Below are positions 1 through 11,224 of a DNA stretch of 64,000 nucleotides, in pieces. This DNA is from Hepsetus odoe (taxonomy: Eukaryota; Chordata; Actinopteri; Characiformes; Hepsetidae): contig CM029367.1 of assembly GCA_017165825.1 (NCBI GenBank), forward strand, positions 14,063,492 to 14,127,491, given 5' to 3'. How positions within the stretch are numbered: position 1 is the first letter of the stretch; each line of letters begins with the position of its first letter. The position numbers were made by a program, and so were the translations under genes. The notes under the pieces were generated by a model. It was not told the origin of the DNA and did no database searches. It saw only the letters and a program-made list of their open reading frames with translations.

Positions 1-39
<39 letters not shown>

Positions 40-355
40 TGATTAGTGGCTGAGAGAGAATTTTTAATTTTAAATACACACTATTGCACATTATCCAAGG
101 TACATCAGTACTTCATCACAACTTAATGCAACAAACACCAATTAGGATAAGGCAGGGAAGGGAGAAAAAAAGAGGAAAAAAAAGGAATAATAAATAAGGG
201 GGAGGTGAGAAAGGGAGATAGAGAGCGAGAGGGAGAGAGGTAGAGGGAGGGAGAGAGAGGGAGAAAGTGGCAGAGAGAGAGAGAGAGAGAGAGACAGAGA
301 CAGACAGACAGACAGAGAGAGAGAGAGAGAGAGAGACAGAGACAGACAGACAGAC

Positions 356-415
<60 letters not shown>

Positions 416-430
416 TGATTAGTGGCTGGA
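1..430. repeat. (GA)n/(GACA)n purine-rich satellite with an internal duplication
   Basis: Positions 1-36 and 361-411 are pure (GA)n. Between 180 and 360 the sequence is GA-rich with GACAGACA interruptions. The junction GAGAGGGGTTGATTAGTGGC occurs at both 31-50 and 407-426, so the GA block plus its unique edge was copied about 376 bp apart. Inside it an array of GACA then GA (about 44 bp) is present twice (about 292-336 and 336-380). It is not coding: frames through it read Ser-Leu runs. Confidence 0.9.
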
Positions 431-821
431 AATAAGCTGTAGTGTATTGACTTTTTGTTTGCAAGAAAAAAAATCACCTACAAAGTCATTTGCAAGGGTT
501 GCCTTCTCTTCCCTTCAGATATTTCACATTTCCTTCATCATTTCATGCCTTGCTGATGTGCTCAGTCAATATCAAGGGCCAAAATTACAGCCAAGAGATG
601 TATATGAGTATCTATGCTACACAAACACACAAGGCTTGTGTATCAGCTGCACTCTCACACACAGTAAAGCAGGCAATCTGAACACTCCATCTCATTTAGC
701 TCCCAGCGATATGAAGAATAATTTATCTTCAACTCACAATCTTACTACAAAATTGCAGTTTTGCAATAAAGTTCTTCAAACACCAACAATACACTTGAGC
801 CCCATTATTTCTCTGAATGAC
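431..821. other. Intronic stretch, nothing recognised
   Basis: Unique AT-rich DNA. The short open frames here lack codon structure, splice context or similarity that I recognise. Confidence 0.5.
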
Positions 822-836
822 GTTGTGTGCGTGTGC

Positions 837-877
<41 letters not shown>

Positions 878-950
878 TGCGTGTGTGTGAGTGTGTGAGA
901 GAGAGAGTGTGCGTGTGTGTGAGTGTGTGAGAGAGAGAGTGTGCGTTTGT
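822..950. repeat. GT/GA minisatellite, 32-bp unit
   Basis: A (GT)n-(GA)n tract in which GTGTGCGTGTGTGTGAGTGT starts at 875 and 907 and its beginning recurs at 939, giving a 32-bp period. It shows a compound microsatellite expanding as a higher-order unit. Confidence 0.85.
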
Positions 951-1049
951 TTATTTCATGGTCATTTCTGCTTGAGTGCTGGAGTGTAATTGAGAGTGAG
1001 CTAATCACTGCAAACGTATGTACAAATACCTATTTGTGAGCCAAGCAAT

Positions 1050-1162
1050 GTGTGTGTGTGTGTGGGTGGGGGGGGGGGGGGGGTTGCCTCAGATTTGAGC
1101 CTGAACAGTCATTGAGAACAACATGAGAAGAGCAAATGGTCTTCAATGTTTCTGCTTCTGCT

Positions 1163-1197
<35 letters not shown>
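1050..1197. repeat. (GT)n-G(16) tract and (TC)n tract
   Basis: (GT)n at about 1050-1064 runs into an interrupted G run ending near 1083. A separate (TC)n lies at 1168-1197. Unique DNA lies between them. Confidence 0.85.
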
Positions 1198-1200
<3 letters not shown>

Positions 1201-1479
1201 CAAACATATCACTGCAAAACATCACATCTATTAATCGTCCATCAATTACTTCTTCGTAGAGTCAGGATGGGAATGACAAAAAAGTAATCTATCCATTGAT
1301 CTGGCAATGATTAAGTAATCAGATTAAAAATAAAAAGGTTAAACAATAAAACAGGCTTAACTGAGCATTAAAGCATACGCTGCCTTTTAAAGATTTAAAA
1401 CACTTCACTGGAAAAAGATCAAGTTAAAGGCCTATAAAACTATTTTTAAACGGTGTTAAATCCTCAGTCAAGTGCCTTA

Positions 1480-1630
1480 CTTAGATGCTTGGCCACCAAG
1501 ACCCACAAGAACAGCCTTGAGGAAGATTCTTCAGCACGACCTGCTGGAATGAACAGTGCCAATGGAACAGTGTGGTGGAGGAGAGATAATGATCTGGGGC
1601 TGCTCCTTCAGTGTTTTCACAGAATTCACA
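1480..1630 (+). mobile_element. Possible Tc1-like transposase fossil
   Basis: The reading around 1580-1610 (GEIMIWGC) resembles the 'GGGSIMVWGCF' block that precedes the second catalytic aspartate in Tc1-like transposases. Only about 100-150 bp is recognisable and no terminal inverted repeat was found. Similarity of a short block could be chance. Confidence 0.35.
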
Positions 1631-2100
1631 GTAAATATAAAAGTCCTCCTAAAGGCAACAAAACAGAATAATGCCTCTGCCATGTTTTCCATCAGGGATC
1701 AATTTTAATTTAAGAATGTAGGGTGTAACCATTTTCAGACATAAAAGTTCTATTTTTGATTGTGTCTTTAAAACACCCGTTTATACGCTACATTACCATT
1801 GTCCCGTTGTTTTATTGTGTCCTCTTTATCTGTTAATAGGACTTCTGACCTGATCACATTTTAGTCCAGATTCATTCATTCATTTTTAGTCCAGACTAGT
1901 AGAAATGAATCCAACTAATTGAACATTTGTTTCCAACCATAAATTCCAGCTTCATTTACTTATGCTTTTTGCTGAGATCTGAATGCAGATGTGATTTTTG
2001 TCACTGTTACTACTGAACCACTGGCCAACTGAACCGCTCCTGCCATTTTTTTGTGAGTTTGCTTGTTTTACCAATACTTAGCACACTGAGTCACTCTTTT
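1631..2100. other. Intronic stretch, nothing recognised
   Basis: Unique AT-rich DNA without repeats or exon-like blocks that I recognise. Confidence 0.45.
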
Positions 2101-2104
2101 CCTC

Positions 2105-2378
2105 TTGAAAGTGAAAAAAGTGAAGTGAAAGTGACTATTCTTGTCATTGCGAGTTCATAGTACAGCACACAGTGAACCACAACGAAACTGGACCTCTGCA
2201 TTTAACCCATGCACACAAACACCGTGCAGCAGTGGGCAGCTATGAGAGTGCCCGGGGAGCAGTGATGGGGACGGTACCTTGCTCAAGGGTACCTCAGGGC
2301 AACCTACTGGTGAGGTCTTTGAACCCACAATCTTCCGATCCTGTGGCCAACTCCCTAACCACTAGACCACCGTTTGCC
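2105..2378 (-). mobile_element. tRNA-derived SINE, family B (minus orientation)
   Basis: Read on the minus strand this has the same order as the copy at 60828-61100: an A-box-like TGGTCTAGTGG (complement of 2359-2369), a decayed B box near 2315-2326, then the body containing GGTTGCCCTGAGGTACCCTT and CACTGCTCCC, ending in a GTCACTTTCACTT tail. The Pol III boxes are mutated, so it is probably inactive. The name family B is mine, used to group the copies in this window. Confidence 0.75.
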
Positions 2379-3520
2379 AACCTGATCTAAAGTTGAGGTC
2401 AGCTGGGACTGCTCAGTATTTTTATACAGTATGCAGAGCATGGTAGGAGCTCAATTGCATAATTGTTCCATGCCGAACATCTGTCTGGAGGCATGTTAAT
2501 TTAGTGGTGGAGAGCACAGTACTGCAGACTAACAAAGCCGAACCAACACTGACTAGCAGCCATGACAACAGTTCACATGGTACTAGATAGTTGAGCTATC
2601 CAGTTAACACTTTTATTTTCTTGTTCATTAAGTGTCTACTAAACTTAGGCAGTAGAAAAAGATATTGAAAAATCTGTCTTTCTGACTGGCTGTTGTGTAA
2701 TTTATATTACAATGTGTAGACTGGTTCGAGCAAGTTGCAAGCAACTCGCAGGAGGTTTTACATTACACAACAAAATGAAAAGGTATCATGTGAGCTCCAC
2801 CACAGCCAGCCTGTCCCGAGACCTGTGGGACAATTTGAAATAAGCATTAGCTTATTGCTTTCAACCTTAACTGATTAACTGTGAAAGTCTTTGAATCACT
2901 AGATGTTCTGCATGCATGTCAGAGCTTTCCAGAAGACAAAACTGCTCATAGCTCTGTTGCTGGTCCATCCACAGGTTAGAGCATTTTTCTAAATCAGGAT
3001 CAGGTTTTTTTTCCTCAGTGTTGTTTTTCAAACTCTTCACAGAGTAATGTGTTTCACTGATTAAATGTTTCTACTCTCTTGTCCTGTGGGATGTTCAGGT
3101 CAAAGCCAAGTTGAGAAATGACTTCATCAGCCAAATAAAGTTCATTTTAGCCTGAAAACTCAGTCTGCTCCTTCTGCAGCCAAACTTCACACTGTGTACT
3201 GGGTGGGACAGGTCAGAGTGGACAATAGGGTGAGCTGTAAGGTGGGGCTTGCGACTTTAACCTTGACCAGGGTGACAGACAAAGCACCAACCCCCTTTCT
3301 TAACATGGCGCTTCCTCTTTCACTTCCTCATATCCACCTGCCATCTGATACCACTCTTATCCAACTACTGTTCGCAGCATAGAACATGAAAGAATAAAAC
3401 AGACATGTAGAAGGGCCTGAGATTAAACAAAGTGGTTGATATTTAACCTCCTATAACCCAGGCTTCCTCGCTCAACAACATCTTTCATTTCTGCTACTGA
3501 CATGTAACCAATACTGCTCT
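2379..3520. other. Intronic stretch, nothing recognised
   Basis: About 1.1 kb of unique AT-rich sequence. No exon with AG/GT borders fitting camkmt was found here. Confidence 0.5.
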
Positions 3521-3524
3521 AAAT

Positions 3525-3601
3525 TATACACTAATATATAATTATACATATATATGTTATACATATATAGATATACTATATCTATATATGTAAAATATAT
3601 A
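3525..3601. repeat. AT-rich dinucleotide tract
   Basis: Imperfect (TA)n/(CATA)n. The Tc1 derivative that follows starts at a TA inside this tract, which fits the TA target preference of the family. Confidence 0.8.
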
Positions 3602-4154
3602 TGCAGTACTGTGCAAAAGTTTTAGGCAGGTGTGGAAAAATGCTGTAAACACAGAAAGCTTTCAGAAATGGAAGTGTTAATCATTTATTTTCATTAATCA
3701 ACAAAATGCAGTGAATGAACAAAAGAGAAATCTAAATCAAATCAATATTTGGTGTGACCACCCTTTGCCTTCATAACAGCATCAGTTCTTCTAGGTACAC
3801 TTGCACACAGTTGTTGAAGGAACTCGGCTGGTAGGTTGTTCCAAACATCTTGGAGAACTAACCACAGATCTTCTGTGGATGTAGCTTCCTCACATCCTTC
3901 TGTTTCTTCATGTGATCCAGACACACTGGATGATGTTGAGATCAGGGCTCTGTGGGGGCCAGAAGAACTGATGCTGGTTTGAAGACAAAAGGCAGTAACA
4001 CCAAATATTGATTTGATTTAGATTTTTCTTTCGTTCGCTCACTTTGCATTTTGTAAATTGATAAAAATAAGCAATCATTATTAATATTTCTGAAAGCACT
4101 CTTTGTTTACAGCATTTTTTCCACACCTGCCTAAAACATTTGCACAATACTGTA
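3602..4154 (-). mobile_element. Internally deleted Tc1-like element (MITE-like), copy 1
   Basis: Both ends carry the inverted repeat CAGTACTGTGCAAAAGTTTT (right end CAAAATGTTTTAGGCAGG in reverse), and the inverted similarity extends inwards about 150 bp to a shared TCAATATTTGGTGT block. A TA lies at 3600-3601. On the minus strand two transposase pieces survive: WPPQSPDLNII (third catalytic position region) and about 60 residues ending KAKGGHTKY, the usual C-terminus. The N-terminal DNA-binding part and the first two catalytic aspartates are missing. Same deletion structure as 29356-29909 and 59564-60067, so it must have moved in trans. Confidence 0.85.
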
Positions 4155-4905
4155 TGTATAATTCATCTGTTTATATTTTTACATCTCTACAGCATACTCT
4201 AGAATATTGTACAAAAAACAATGCATTTTAAAAAGAACAACAGTTCTGCAGATTGTTTAAAAAGTCTTCTGTTCTTAAATGTGTTATGCTGAAATTCACA
4301 AATGCCGACTGAATTGTGGGTGTGGTATGGGACTCAAATCATGGGTACTAGGCTAGTATTGGCTTTCAAAGATATTATACAGCATGCACTTTACAGTTAC
4401 ACTATCCTATTGTTATACCACTTGTACTATGTTTAATGACATACTGGTTTATAAAGATACATTTAACCTACTTGACTAATTAAAAACATCAAAAGCAACG
4501 TACGACTATTTTGTGCAGTTTCTATATTGAATATGTGAATGTTCTTCATCTTCATTTTGGCATCACAGAGCCGATTTGTGTGGCAAAACATAATTTTTAC
4601 GTCCATACAATAATGTCTAGATTACAGCCAAAGTCATCTAGCTTAGTAGAACAGAACGTTTGACCCAAAACATATGAATGCATGAAAGTTATTATATATG
4701 TAGATGCTGCAGAAGCATGTAGCATGTAGTTTCAGAGCAGTGTCAACTAATTAAAGTGCCGACTATATTGGATACCATGGCATCCATCTTAGCAACCACT
4801 TGGGATACCATAGCATCTAGTCTAGCAGTATTTTATGAACAACCCAAGCCTGAATGATGAATAAATTGTTTTAATAAATTGTTTTGAAACATGAATAAAT
4901 CGTCT
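4155..4905. other. Intronic stretch, nothing recognised
   Basis: Unique AT-rich DNA. A weak internal similarity links TACCATGGCATC (about 4772) and TACCATAGCATC (about 4807), probably a short local duplication. Confidence 0.45.
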
Positions 4906-4915
4906 AAATACCACA

Positions 4916-5120
4916 AACGGGGTGGTGATGGTCTACTGGTAGGACTGGTAGACCAAGAGATTGCAGGTTCGAATCCCACCTCCAGCACTACCATCATTGG
5001 GTTCCTGAGCAAGACCCTTAACCCCAAGTTGCTCCAGGGGGACTGTCCCTGTAGTTAAGAAATGTAAGTCGCTTTGGATATGATGTAATGAAAATGAAAA
5101 TACTGCTGTAAATGAAAATA
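4916..5120 (+). mobile_element. tRNA-derived SINE, family A (plus orientation)
   Basis: The head contains an intact Pol III B box GGTTCGAATCC at 4966-4976. The body reads through GAGCAAGACCCTTAACCC and CAGGGGGACTGTCCCTGTA and the tail through TAAGTCGCTTTGGATA, a module very common in teleost SINEs with LINE2-like 3' ends (family knowledge). A near-perfect 10-bp duplication, AAATACCACA at 4906-4915 and AAATACTACA at 5121-5130, brackets it. Other copies: 6695-6895, 20111-20333, 43163-43371 and a degenerate one near 24150-24350. Confidence 0.8.
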
Positions 5121-5130
5121 AAATACTACA

Positions 5131-5460
5131 TATAATGAATGCACAGTTAATATACAACTCATATTTGTTTTGTGTGTCAAAAATAAATTGGATTCTATTA
5201 AAATGACTTAAAAAAGAAAATTGCAATGGATGTAAATTGCAGCAGTGGTTCTGTTAGACATGTTTCCATTAAGTCCCACCCCTCATTTACCACATTATAA
5301 ACTGATCTAGTGGCGTAAATGACAAAAGCACTGTATTTACTGATGACAGTAATTCACCTGAATGTACTCATGTAGCTCACTCTTCTTTTAGCCCAGTGAC
5401 ACAAACTAGAACAAACAGACTAGAGTCAGAGCCAATCTCTTTGACACAGAGGGCCAAATT
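5131..5460. other. Intronic stretch, nothing recognised
   Basis: Unique AT-rich DNA between a SINE and the following repeat-poor island. Confidence 0.45.
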
Positions 5461-5765
5461 CAGAAGCCTTTCTTTGCAGAAGCCTAACCGGGTTAATCTG
5501 GAGGTGGACGCCCTCAGATTATGTGGTGCATAATCTGGGCGGGGTCCCTAAGGGTGGCCTGCTACTCTGACCCTACTTCGACACTTAATCTTCTCTAATC
5601 CCGCCAGCATTAACCTCATCCCTGCTATGAGACCTGAAGGGTGCAGTGGAGGAGCGGCCAGGGAAGGCATTTACTGAATTACTCCTCGGAATCATATGGT
5701 GTTGTTTAGCAGCTTATTCTAATCAGATGACTGACATTAGCAATGATTAGCAAGTAAACCTTTCC
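5461..5765. promoter_or_regulatory. Enhancer-like repeat-poor island
   Basis: A compositionally balanced unique block amid AT-rich DNA, with TAATCC (Otx/Pitx-type) at 5596-5601 and an inverted pair CAGATTATG...CATAATCTGG at about 5515-5540. No coding frame. The enhancer reading is inference from composition; conservation is untested. Confidence 0.3.
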
Positions 5766-5887
5766 TTTTGGTGTGGGGTGTTTTGGATATTTTGCTTCGT
5801 TTTTTATGGTTGCCTGTATTATTTTGGTTTATATTTTTATTGGTCTTAATTTATGTGCTTTCGTGAAACTTGTAAAATGAAATCTGG

Positions 5888-6175
5888 GAAAAAAGAAAAA
5901 AAAAAAAAAACAAAAGCCTCCTGTATGACTGTGTACCCCTCTTTTTCTCTTTTTAATCACACACATGGACACACACACACACACACACACGGCCAACTAG
6001 TACCATAAAGCTGGGTCAATAAAGGTGAGCAGTTATCAGAAAAGAAACTACTCCCAAGTATTAGACACAAACTGAATAGTACACACATACACATACACAC
6101 ACACACACAGACACACACACAGAAACACACATAGACACACACATCACACACATAGACACACACACACTCACACAA
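5888..6175. repeat. Poly(A) run and (CA)n-rich tract
   Basis: A run of about 18 A near 5895-5911, then (CA)n at about 5967-5989 and imperfect CACA/CATA/GACA repeats to 6175. Cys-Val frames on the minus strand are this repeat read in frame. Confidence 0.85.
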
Positions 6176-6690
6176 AGGCTTTATCTTTGAGCCCACACAC
6201 AGGCAGCTTAGAGGAGGCAGACATGCCAGGCACAGCGCTGGCCAGGCAGCCGCAGTCGCAGTAACAACAGCGAGGCCTCTGCAGGAATTCCGCATCAGTC
6301 TTACAGCACTGCCAAGATTACACCACTGAGCCGTCTGTGTATGTGTGCAACAGAAGATCCTCTGTTCCTTTAGTTGTACCCACATTTAGGCCCAGTCACA
6401 CTAGCTTTGGACCACAGATTGACAGCAAATTATTCATTTCAGGAGTTTCACATAACAGATTCCAAATAACTGGCAAACTATGTCTCAAGTTCAACTTCGA
6501 CCACCCAAATCTGCACCAATCAACAGCAACGACTGTTTTGACTATGTTAAGATGGCAGAACATTTCAGACGATGAAGGATAAAAACAGGATACAAGGTAT
6601 CCTGAAACTCGGTTATATTTAAGGTTAAGAAGAACAACATCCAGTAACGTAGGCCAACCATGTTACATGTGATGGGTTAGTCTCCTCCCA
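6176..6690. other. Intronic stretch, nothing recognised
   Basis: Unique DNA. An 80-codon open frame (6337-6582, plus) has no splice context or recognisable similarity. Confidence 0.45.
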
Positions 6691-6694
6691 GCTG

Positions 6695-6895
6695 TAACCA
6701 TTTATATTTGCGGCATTTAGCTGACGTTCTAATCCAGAGCCACTTCCATGTCCTAATTACAGGGACAGTCCCGCTGGAGCAACTCAGGGTGGGTTAAGTG
6801 TCTTGCTCAGAAACCCAGTGGTGGTAGTGCTGGAGGAGGGATTTGAACCTGTGACCTCTTGGTCCATAGCTGAGTATCCTACCACTAGAATGAAA
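6695..6895 (-). mobile_element. tRNA-derived SINE, family A (minus orientation)
   Basis: The complement of the family A module: GCGGCATTTAGCTGACG tail at the left, GGGACAGTCCCGCTGGAGCA in the body, and a decayed B box (GGGATTTGAACC, about 6839-6850) at the right. CpG to TpG decay in the B box suggests an old, inactive copy. Confidence 0.8.
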
Positions 6896-7004
6896 GATTC
6901 GATGATAGCTAGTCTGGTTTTGAGTTATTAGCATTATTTGTGCTTTTTTAAGCATTTCAGGAACTAACAGGACCAGTTCAGAAATCATAGTACATGTTAC
7001 TTTT

Positions 7005-7052
7005 AAACTGCTACCACAAGGAGGGCTCAGGGCTTTTGCACAGTACTGTATT
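7005..7052. mobile_element. Solitary Tc1-type terminal sequence
   Basis: GGCTTTTGCACAGTACTGTA near 7030-7050 matches the outer end of a Tc1-like inverted repeat (TACAGTACTGTGCAAAAG...). No partner end lies nearby in inverted orientation. Its inner sequence (GCCCTGAGCC in reverse) differs from the GTTTTAGGCAGG type, so it belongs to a related but distinct family. Confidence 0.45.
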
Positions 7053-7690
7053 TTGTTGGGAGGGGCCTTTACGCATGCAATATTACAGTTTACTTTATTA
7101 GTAAAATATGCATGTTTTTGTGTTAGCTTTTGTTTCAAAGCTCTTCGTATACAAAAGAGTAACAAATGCATATCCAACTTCACATCCAATGAAACTTTTC
7201 AGATGGGCAAATGCATATTTGAACTCATCTTGGTATTCATTAAGTTGACAGTATTCAAATTCACGCTTAGTTTGAAACACAGTGAAACTGTGCATGTCTT
7301 CATTATGCAGCTGATAACTGAAATGGATACAGTTGTATCTGACAATATTTCACAGCAAAAATGACTTTTTTCACTCTGTAAAAACAATGATATCCATCCC
7401 AAATCATATAAACATAGTACACAAAGATGAATAGCCAAATCTAATATAAGACTAGGTATGGATCACAGCTATAAGATTAGGTACGGATCACCTCTTATGC
7501 TGATTGCACACAATGAATTTTGAAGACTCCCTGTCGCAAAAAAATTAAATATTAATTTGCTGGAACATTTGAATACTTTCTATTTAGAAATGCATGTGTA
7601 ACACTAAAATGTAAAATGCAACACTATTAATGATTCAGAAGCCATCTTAAAGCAAAAAGTGGTCATTTTTTGCTCCTATGAACAAAGTAT
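7053..7690. other. Intronic stretch, nothing recognised
   Basis: Unique AT-rich DNA with overlapping open frames on both strands. None shows exon borders or a recognisable product. A short near-repeat (TAAGACTAGGTATGGATCAC / TAAGATTAGGTACGGATCAC) lies at about 7447 and 7471. Confidence 0.45.
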
Positions 7691-7769
7691 AAGAATAATT
7701 CTTATAGCGGCGTTCGTATGTGGGGGCGAGCTTGATGAGCAGGAGAAATCTGCTTAAAGATGAGGCTGT

Positions 7770-8010
7770 AAACCTGACCTTGCCTCTCTCGCGCTCTCTC
7801 CCTGGTGTGAGGGTCTTGGCGGTGGCTGCAGCATTGCTGGGCCCCTGCCTGAAAGACTATAATTAATGGCAGCAGAAGTACGGCTGTTGACCTTTTCGCA
7901 GGTGATCGTCGGCGCAGCGATGTTCATTAATCGCAGAGAGATCACTCTCCTGATGATGGCAATTACAGACAAGTCACCGGCAGGAGCGACGGGGGGACAG
8001 CCACCATGGC
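7770..8010. promoter_or_regulatory. Enhancer-like repeat-poor island
   Basis: A GC-balanced unique block with homeodomain-type TATAATTAATGG at about 7858-7868, TTCATTAATC near 7923, and GATGGCAATTACAGAC near 7955. It contrasts sharply with the surrounding AT-rich DNA and shows no coding frame with splice borders. One of the most convincing candidates in the window. Function is inferred. Confidence 0.4.
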
Positions 8011-8110
8011 GTGAGTCATCTTCGCTCTCGCACACGCGCACGCACTTACACACAAATCAGCCACATGCTGGCCCACCACTGTTCATTTCACCTGCATATT
8101 AGCTGCCATT

Positions 8111-8920
8111 TGTGTGGCATTAGAATAATAATAGTAGGCTGTGTGGGGTTTTTGTGCTCTTCAGAGCAAGCGAAGGTATCACTGCCCTGCCTGGTACGTG
8201 CACAGATTCTTCAGGACACATTATGTGGGACACGCCTTGTGGAGGGTTTAGGGCATGTAATAAGCACTTAATAACACAACGATCTTTGACAGCTAAATTA
8301 GCTTGTGAAGCTTGTCCTTTAAAAATGCAAATATGGGATGAACAATAACTATGAGAAATTTGACATTCAGTCTAATGGCTGATTTGTCTAAATGCTGCAA
8401 GCTCTGTGTTCCTTGGCTGTTAGGAGTGCAGTCTAACAGGTTCAATTACATGTATTATTGTTTTATTAGGTTAGTGTTAAGAGTTAACCCGTTGTAACAA
8501 TTCAAGAGAATTAACTCTTATATTAATCATTTCAAAATGACTTACATAATGTAATTAGTAGTAATTATAGGACAAATTACAGGTACATAATGAAGCTTCA
8601 AGTCTACAACTCAAATCTTAAATTCTCACAAAACAATGGCTAAAATGTAAGGAACATTTTATTCTGCCAAACAAGACACAGCATTGGCTTCTCATCATCA
8701 AATAAAATCGTGATTTAGAATTAATATTCAACAGTATTTCTCTATTCCTTTATTGAGCTACAAGTGTGAAATACTTAAAACCCTATTACGCATATCATTT
8801 GTTGTAGCAGACTGTGACTTCAGGGGTTAAGAAAAAAGGATTCAGAATGTTCTTCCGTTTTTAAGTGCGCTTCTTAATTTTTATTCACCATAATTTACAC
8901 TGAAGTCTTAACTGCCAATC
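8111..8920. other. Intronic stretch, nothing recognised
   Basis: Unique AT-rich DNA. Short open frames near 8011-8348 have no recognisable product. Confidence 0.45.
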
Positions 8921-9124
8921 AGGGGCCAATAAACAGAGGCTGGATTTTCAATCTAATCTAACAGCTAATGTCCCTGAGAGTAATGAAACATCAGTTGTAT
9001 TACATAATTAGCAAAAATCAGCTTTGAACTTAGCAGACCATTTTACCTCTACATGAGAAAGCACACAGCATAAGGACAGGGGGAAAAAAAACACACTCAC
9101 GCACAAATCAGCAGTGCGATCTAT

Positions 9125-9425
9125 GTTAAGAAGCAGGCTAATTGAAATGTTTGTGTTATTCTCTCTCCCTGCTTCTCACACGGGCATAATTATTTGCAAT
9201 TTGCCTAAGACATCCATTTGCTGGGACGCCGAGCATGAAAAAAGAGGCAATTTGGGGAAAAATGGAAATGCCTGGCGGAGTTAGCCGAGAGGAAGTAACA
9301 CGGTGCCAGCCTGGGGCTGACGGCTGCCATCTGATAAGCGGCACACGCGGGGATATTAGTGCACCGTCACCAGGCCAACGAGCCGTGCACCGTTATTGAA
9401 GGTGTGGACATGTTGCGGCTGGAAA
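9125..9425. promoter_or_regulatory. Enhancer-like repeat-poor island
   Basis: Contains ATAATTATTTGCAAT with an octamer-like ATTTGCAAT at 9192-9200, plus CGTTATTGAAGG. GC content rises to roughly balanced across 9230-9420. The upstream 200 bp also has several TAAT sites. No coding signature. Regulatory role is inferred. Confidence 0.4.
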
Positions 9426-9904
9426 AGCTGCTAAAGGGTGAGATATGATATTTGGTTCATAGAGAAGAGAGCTGCGATGGCACAAAAAGCTGGACTGCCT
9501 GTGGATGTAAAATGATCAGAGAGCTGGTTTGTGTACATAAAATAATTACGACTTATCTTGCCGTAAATGAGACGAAGCTGGCATGCCAATGTTAGCGTGT
9601 TAGTGTGGATTAAACTCCCAACTGCAAGGGGCCTGTGTATGGGTCCAAGGTTTAAATCTACATTCTCAAAGTTAATAAAGGTTAATAAAATAATAATACT
9701 ACAGTATCTACATATGTCCATATTGTTTTCCTTGCGGTGGAGAAAATATTGCTAAATTAGTAAACGTGTAAAGAGTAGGTTAAAATGCCAGATGTATAGA
9801 AAAACGGTTAGCTCTTGTGAAACAGTGCATTAAAGAGGGTTTATGCAATGAGCTGTAACACTTTCAAGCAATCTGTCTTTGCTTCATGACTGTGATATGT
9901 GATA
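9426..9904. other. Intronic stretch, nothing recognised
   Basis: Unique AT-rich DNA. Confidence 0.4.
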
Positions 9905-9906
9905 TG

Positions 9907-10080
9907 TATACAGAACCATGCAAAAGTTTGAACACCCCAAAGTTACATGTTCTGTCGAGTGAAAATAAGTACATCTCTACAGGAACAAAAACTAAACATA
10001 ACTAAACATATTCAAATGTACTATGCAAATAGCAAAAGACATAATTCAACACAAAACGATGGCAAAAGAGGGCACAGTGA
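9907..10080. mobile_element. Tc1-type end fragment
   Basis: CCATGCAAAAGTTTGAACAC at about 9917-9936 matches the terminal sequence of a common fish Tc1-like family. The following sequence (AAATAAGTACATCTCTACAG, AAAGACATAATTCA) resembles its subterminal region (family knowledge). No second end or transposase found. Confidence 0.5.
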
Positions 10081-10337
10081 AGCGGGCACAGAGCAGTGAC
10101 AGGACTGAGCTTGCATGAAGTGCCTGTTCTGTGTATCTGCTACAAACCAAACTGATTCACTGAACTGACTTTACTGAGTTTACTAAACTGAGCTGAAGAG
10201 AAATGAGTTGAACTGAATTAAAGGTTCCACAGTATCTGTTGAATAACATGTTCCTAAATGAGGGTTACCGCAGTTAAGATGAAGACTAAATCTGGAAAGA
10301 CTGAAGTCTGGAAGGACATGTAGGATAGACCACTTAC

Positions 10338-10412
10338 CAGTCGGCACACAGGACGACGTCAAAATGCCCCTCCAGAGCAGACACATCCACCTCACTGTCC
10401 CATCTGACCACC
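10338..10412 (-). CDS. camkmt: camkmt exon: post-motif II segment (75 bp)
   Basis: Internal coding exon of calmodulin-lysine N-methyltransferase, the class I (seven-beta-strand) enzyme that trimethylates calmodulin on a lysine of its third/fourth EF-hand linker. Minus-strand borders are TTTCTCAG before 10412 and GTAAGTG after 10338. It completes an Arg codon begun in the previous exon, then encodes 24 residues reading VVRWDSEVDVSALEG and HFDVVLCAD, and leaves TG for a Cys codon. The FD-hydrophobic-CAD element is the strand-4 motif of this methyltransferase family. Residue order and length match vertebrate CAMKMT as I know it. The next exon was not found between 1 and 10337, so the following intron exceeds 10.3 kb. 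Confidence 0.93.
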
Positions 10413-11180
10413 CTGAGAAAGACAAGCAGACTTGAAACTGAATATATGTGTATGCTTAGAAACTGAAGATAAACAGAACCAACAAAATAGGGAAGAGAGA
10501 GAGCGAGAGTACTAAGTACAGAGCGCTCTGCCCCACTAGCTTAAGATTCTTCAGTTCTGGTCTGGTGGCTCAGACTGCAGAATCGAATCACTAAACTGTG
10601 TCAGACCAAGACTCTCTAAAGCCCATTTAACACATGTAATGCAACTGCATGGAAGTGTGAATGCAAATGTCTGTCTGTTTAATCAGCTGGACTTTACTCC
10701 ATCACCATGTAATGCCCGATAAGGCAGGTCATTTTTTGGAATTCACAGTGAGCCAATTATCATGTGATTGGTGCACAAGTGGAAAAAAACAAAACGGTAA
10801 AAATGAATGGTTATTAAATGGCAAGGCCTGAAACTGGAGAAACAAGATTCGTCAACTTCTGTCAGAATGGGTGGACACCAAAATTGTCAAATGAATTATA
10901 GGAATATACTAGGATGTTCATAACCAAATATGACCACACTCGCATAACAGGGGATTGTCCTGGTTCCATGTGCTATACAGGTGCCACCAACCTCCTAAGA
11001 TGCACAACATGCTTACGACACAGAAAATCCTGCTGTTCGCTCTATGCTCTATTTGTACATTTTCTGGAGTTCCTGTGTAAAAATGGCTTAAGACTGGAAC
11101 TGCTATAGGGCCACTATAGCACACCAACTCTTAGGTGGATTATCCAGAGTCAGGTAGCAACCATTACAACACTTTACGCT
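10413..11180. other. camkmt intron, nothing recognised
   Basis: First part of the 2.7-kb intron between 13134 and 10412. Unique DNA with no additional exon or transposon recognised. Confidence 0.5.
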
Positions 11181-11224
11181 TGATTATTGCTCGCTCTCTC
11201 GCTCTCTCTCTCTCTGTCTGTCTC

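Noticed and set aside
123..477. Open frames rich in Ser-Leu over the first GA tract
   Set aside because: They are the (GA)n/(GACA)n repeat read in frame on the minus strand, with no start context, motif or splice border.
4916..5120. Genuine tRNA gene suggested by the GGTTCGAATCC box
   Set aside because: The rest of the cloverleaf is absent and the sequence continues into a SINE body with LINE-like tail, seen in five copies.
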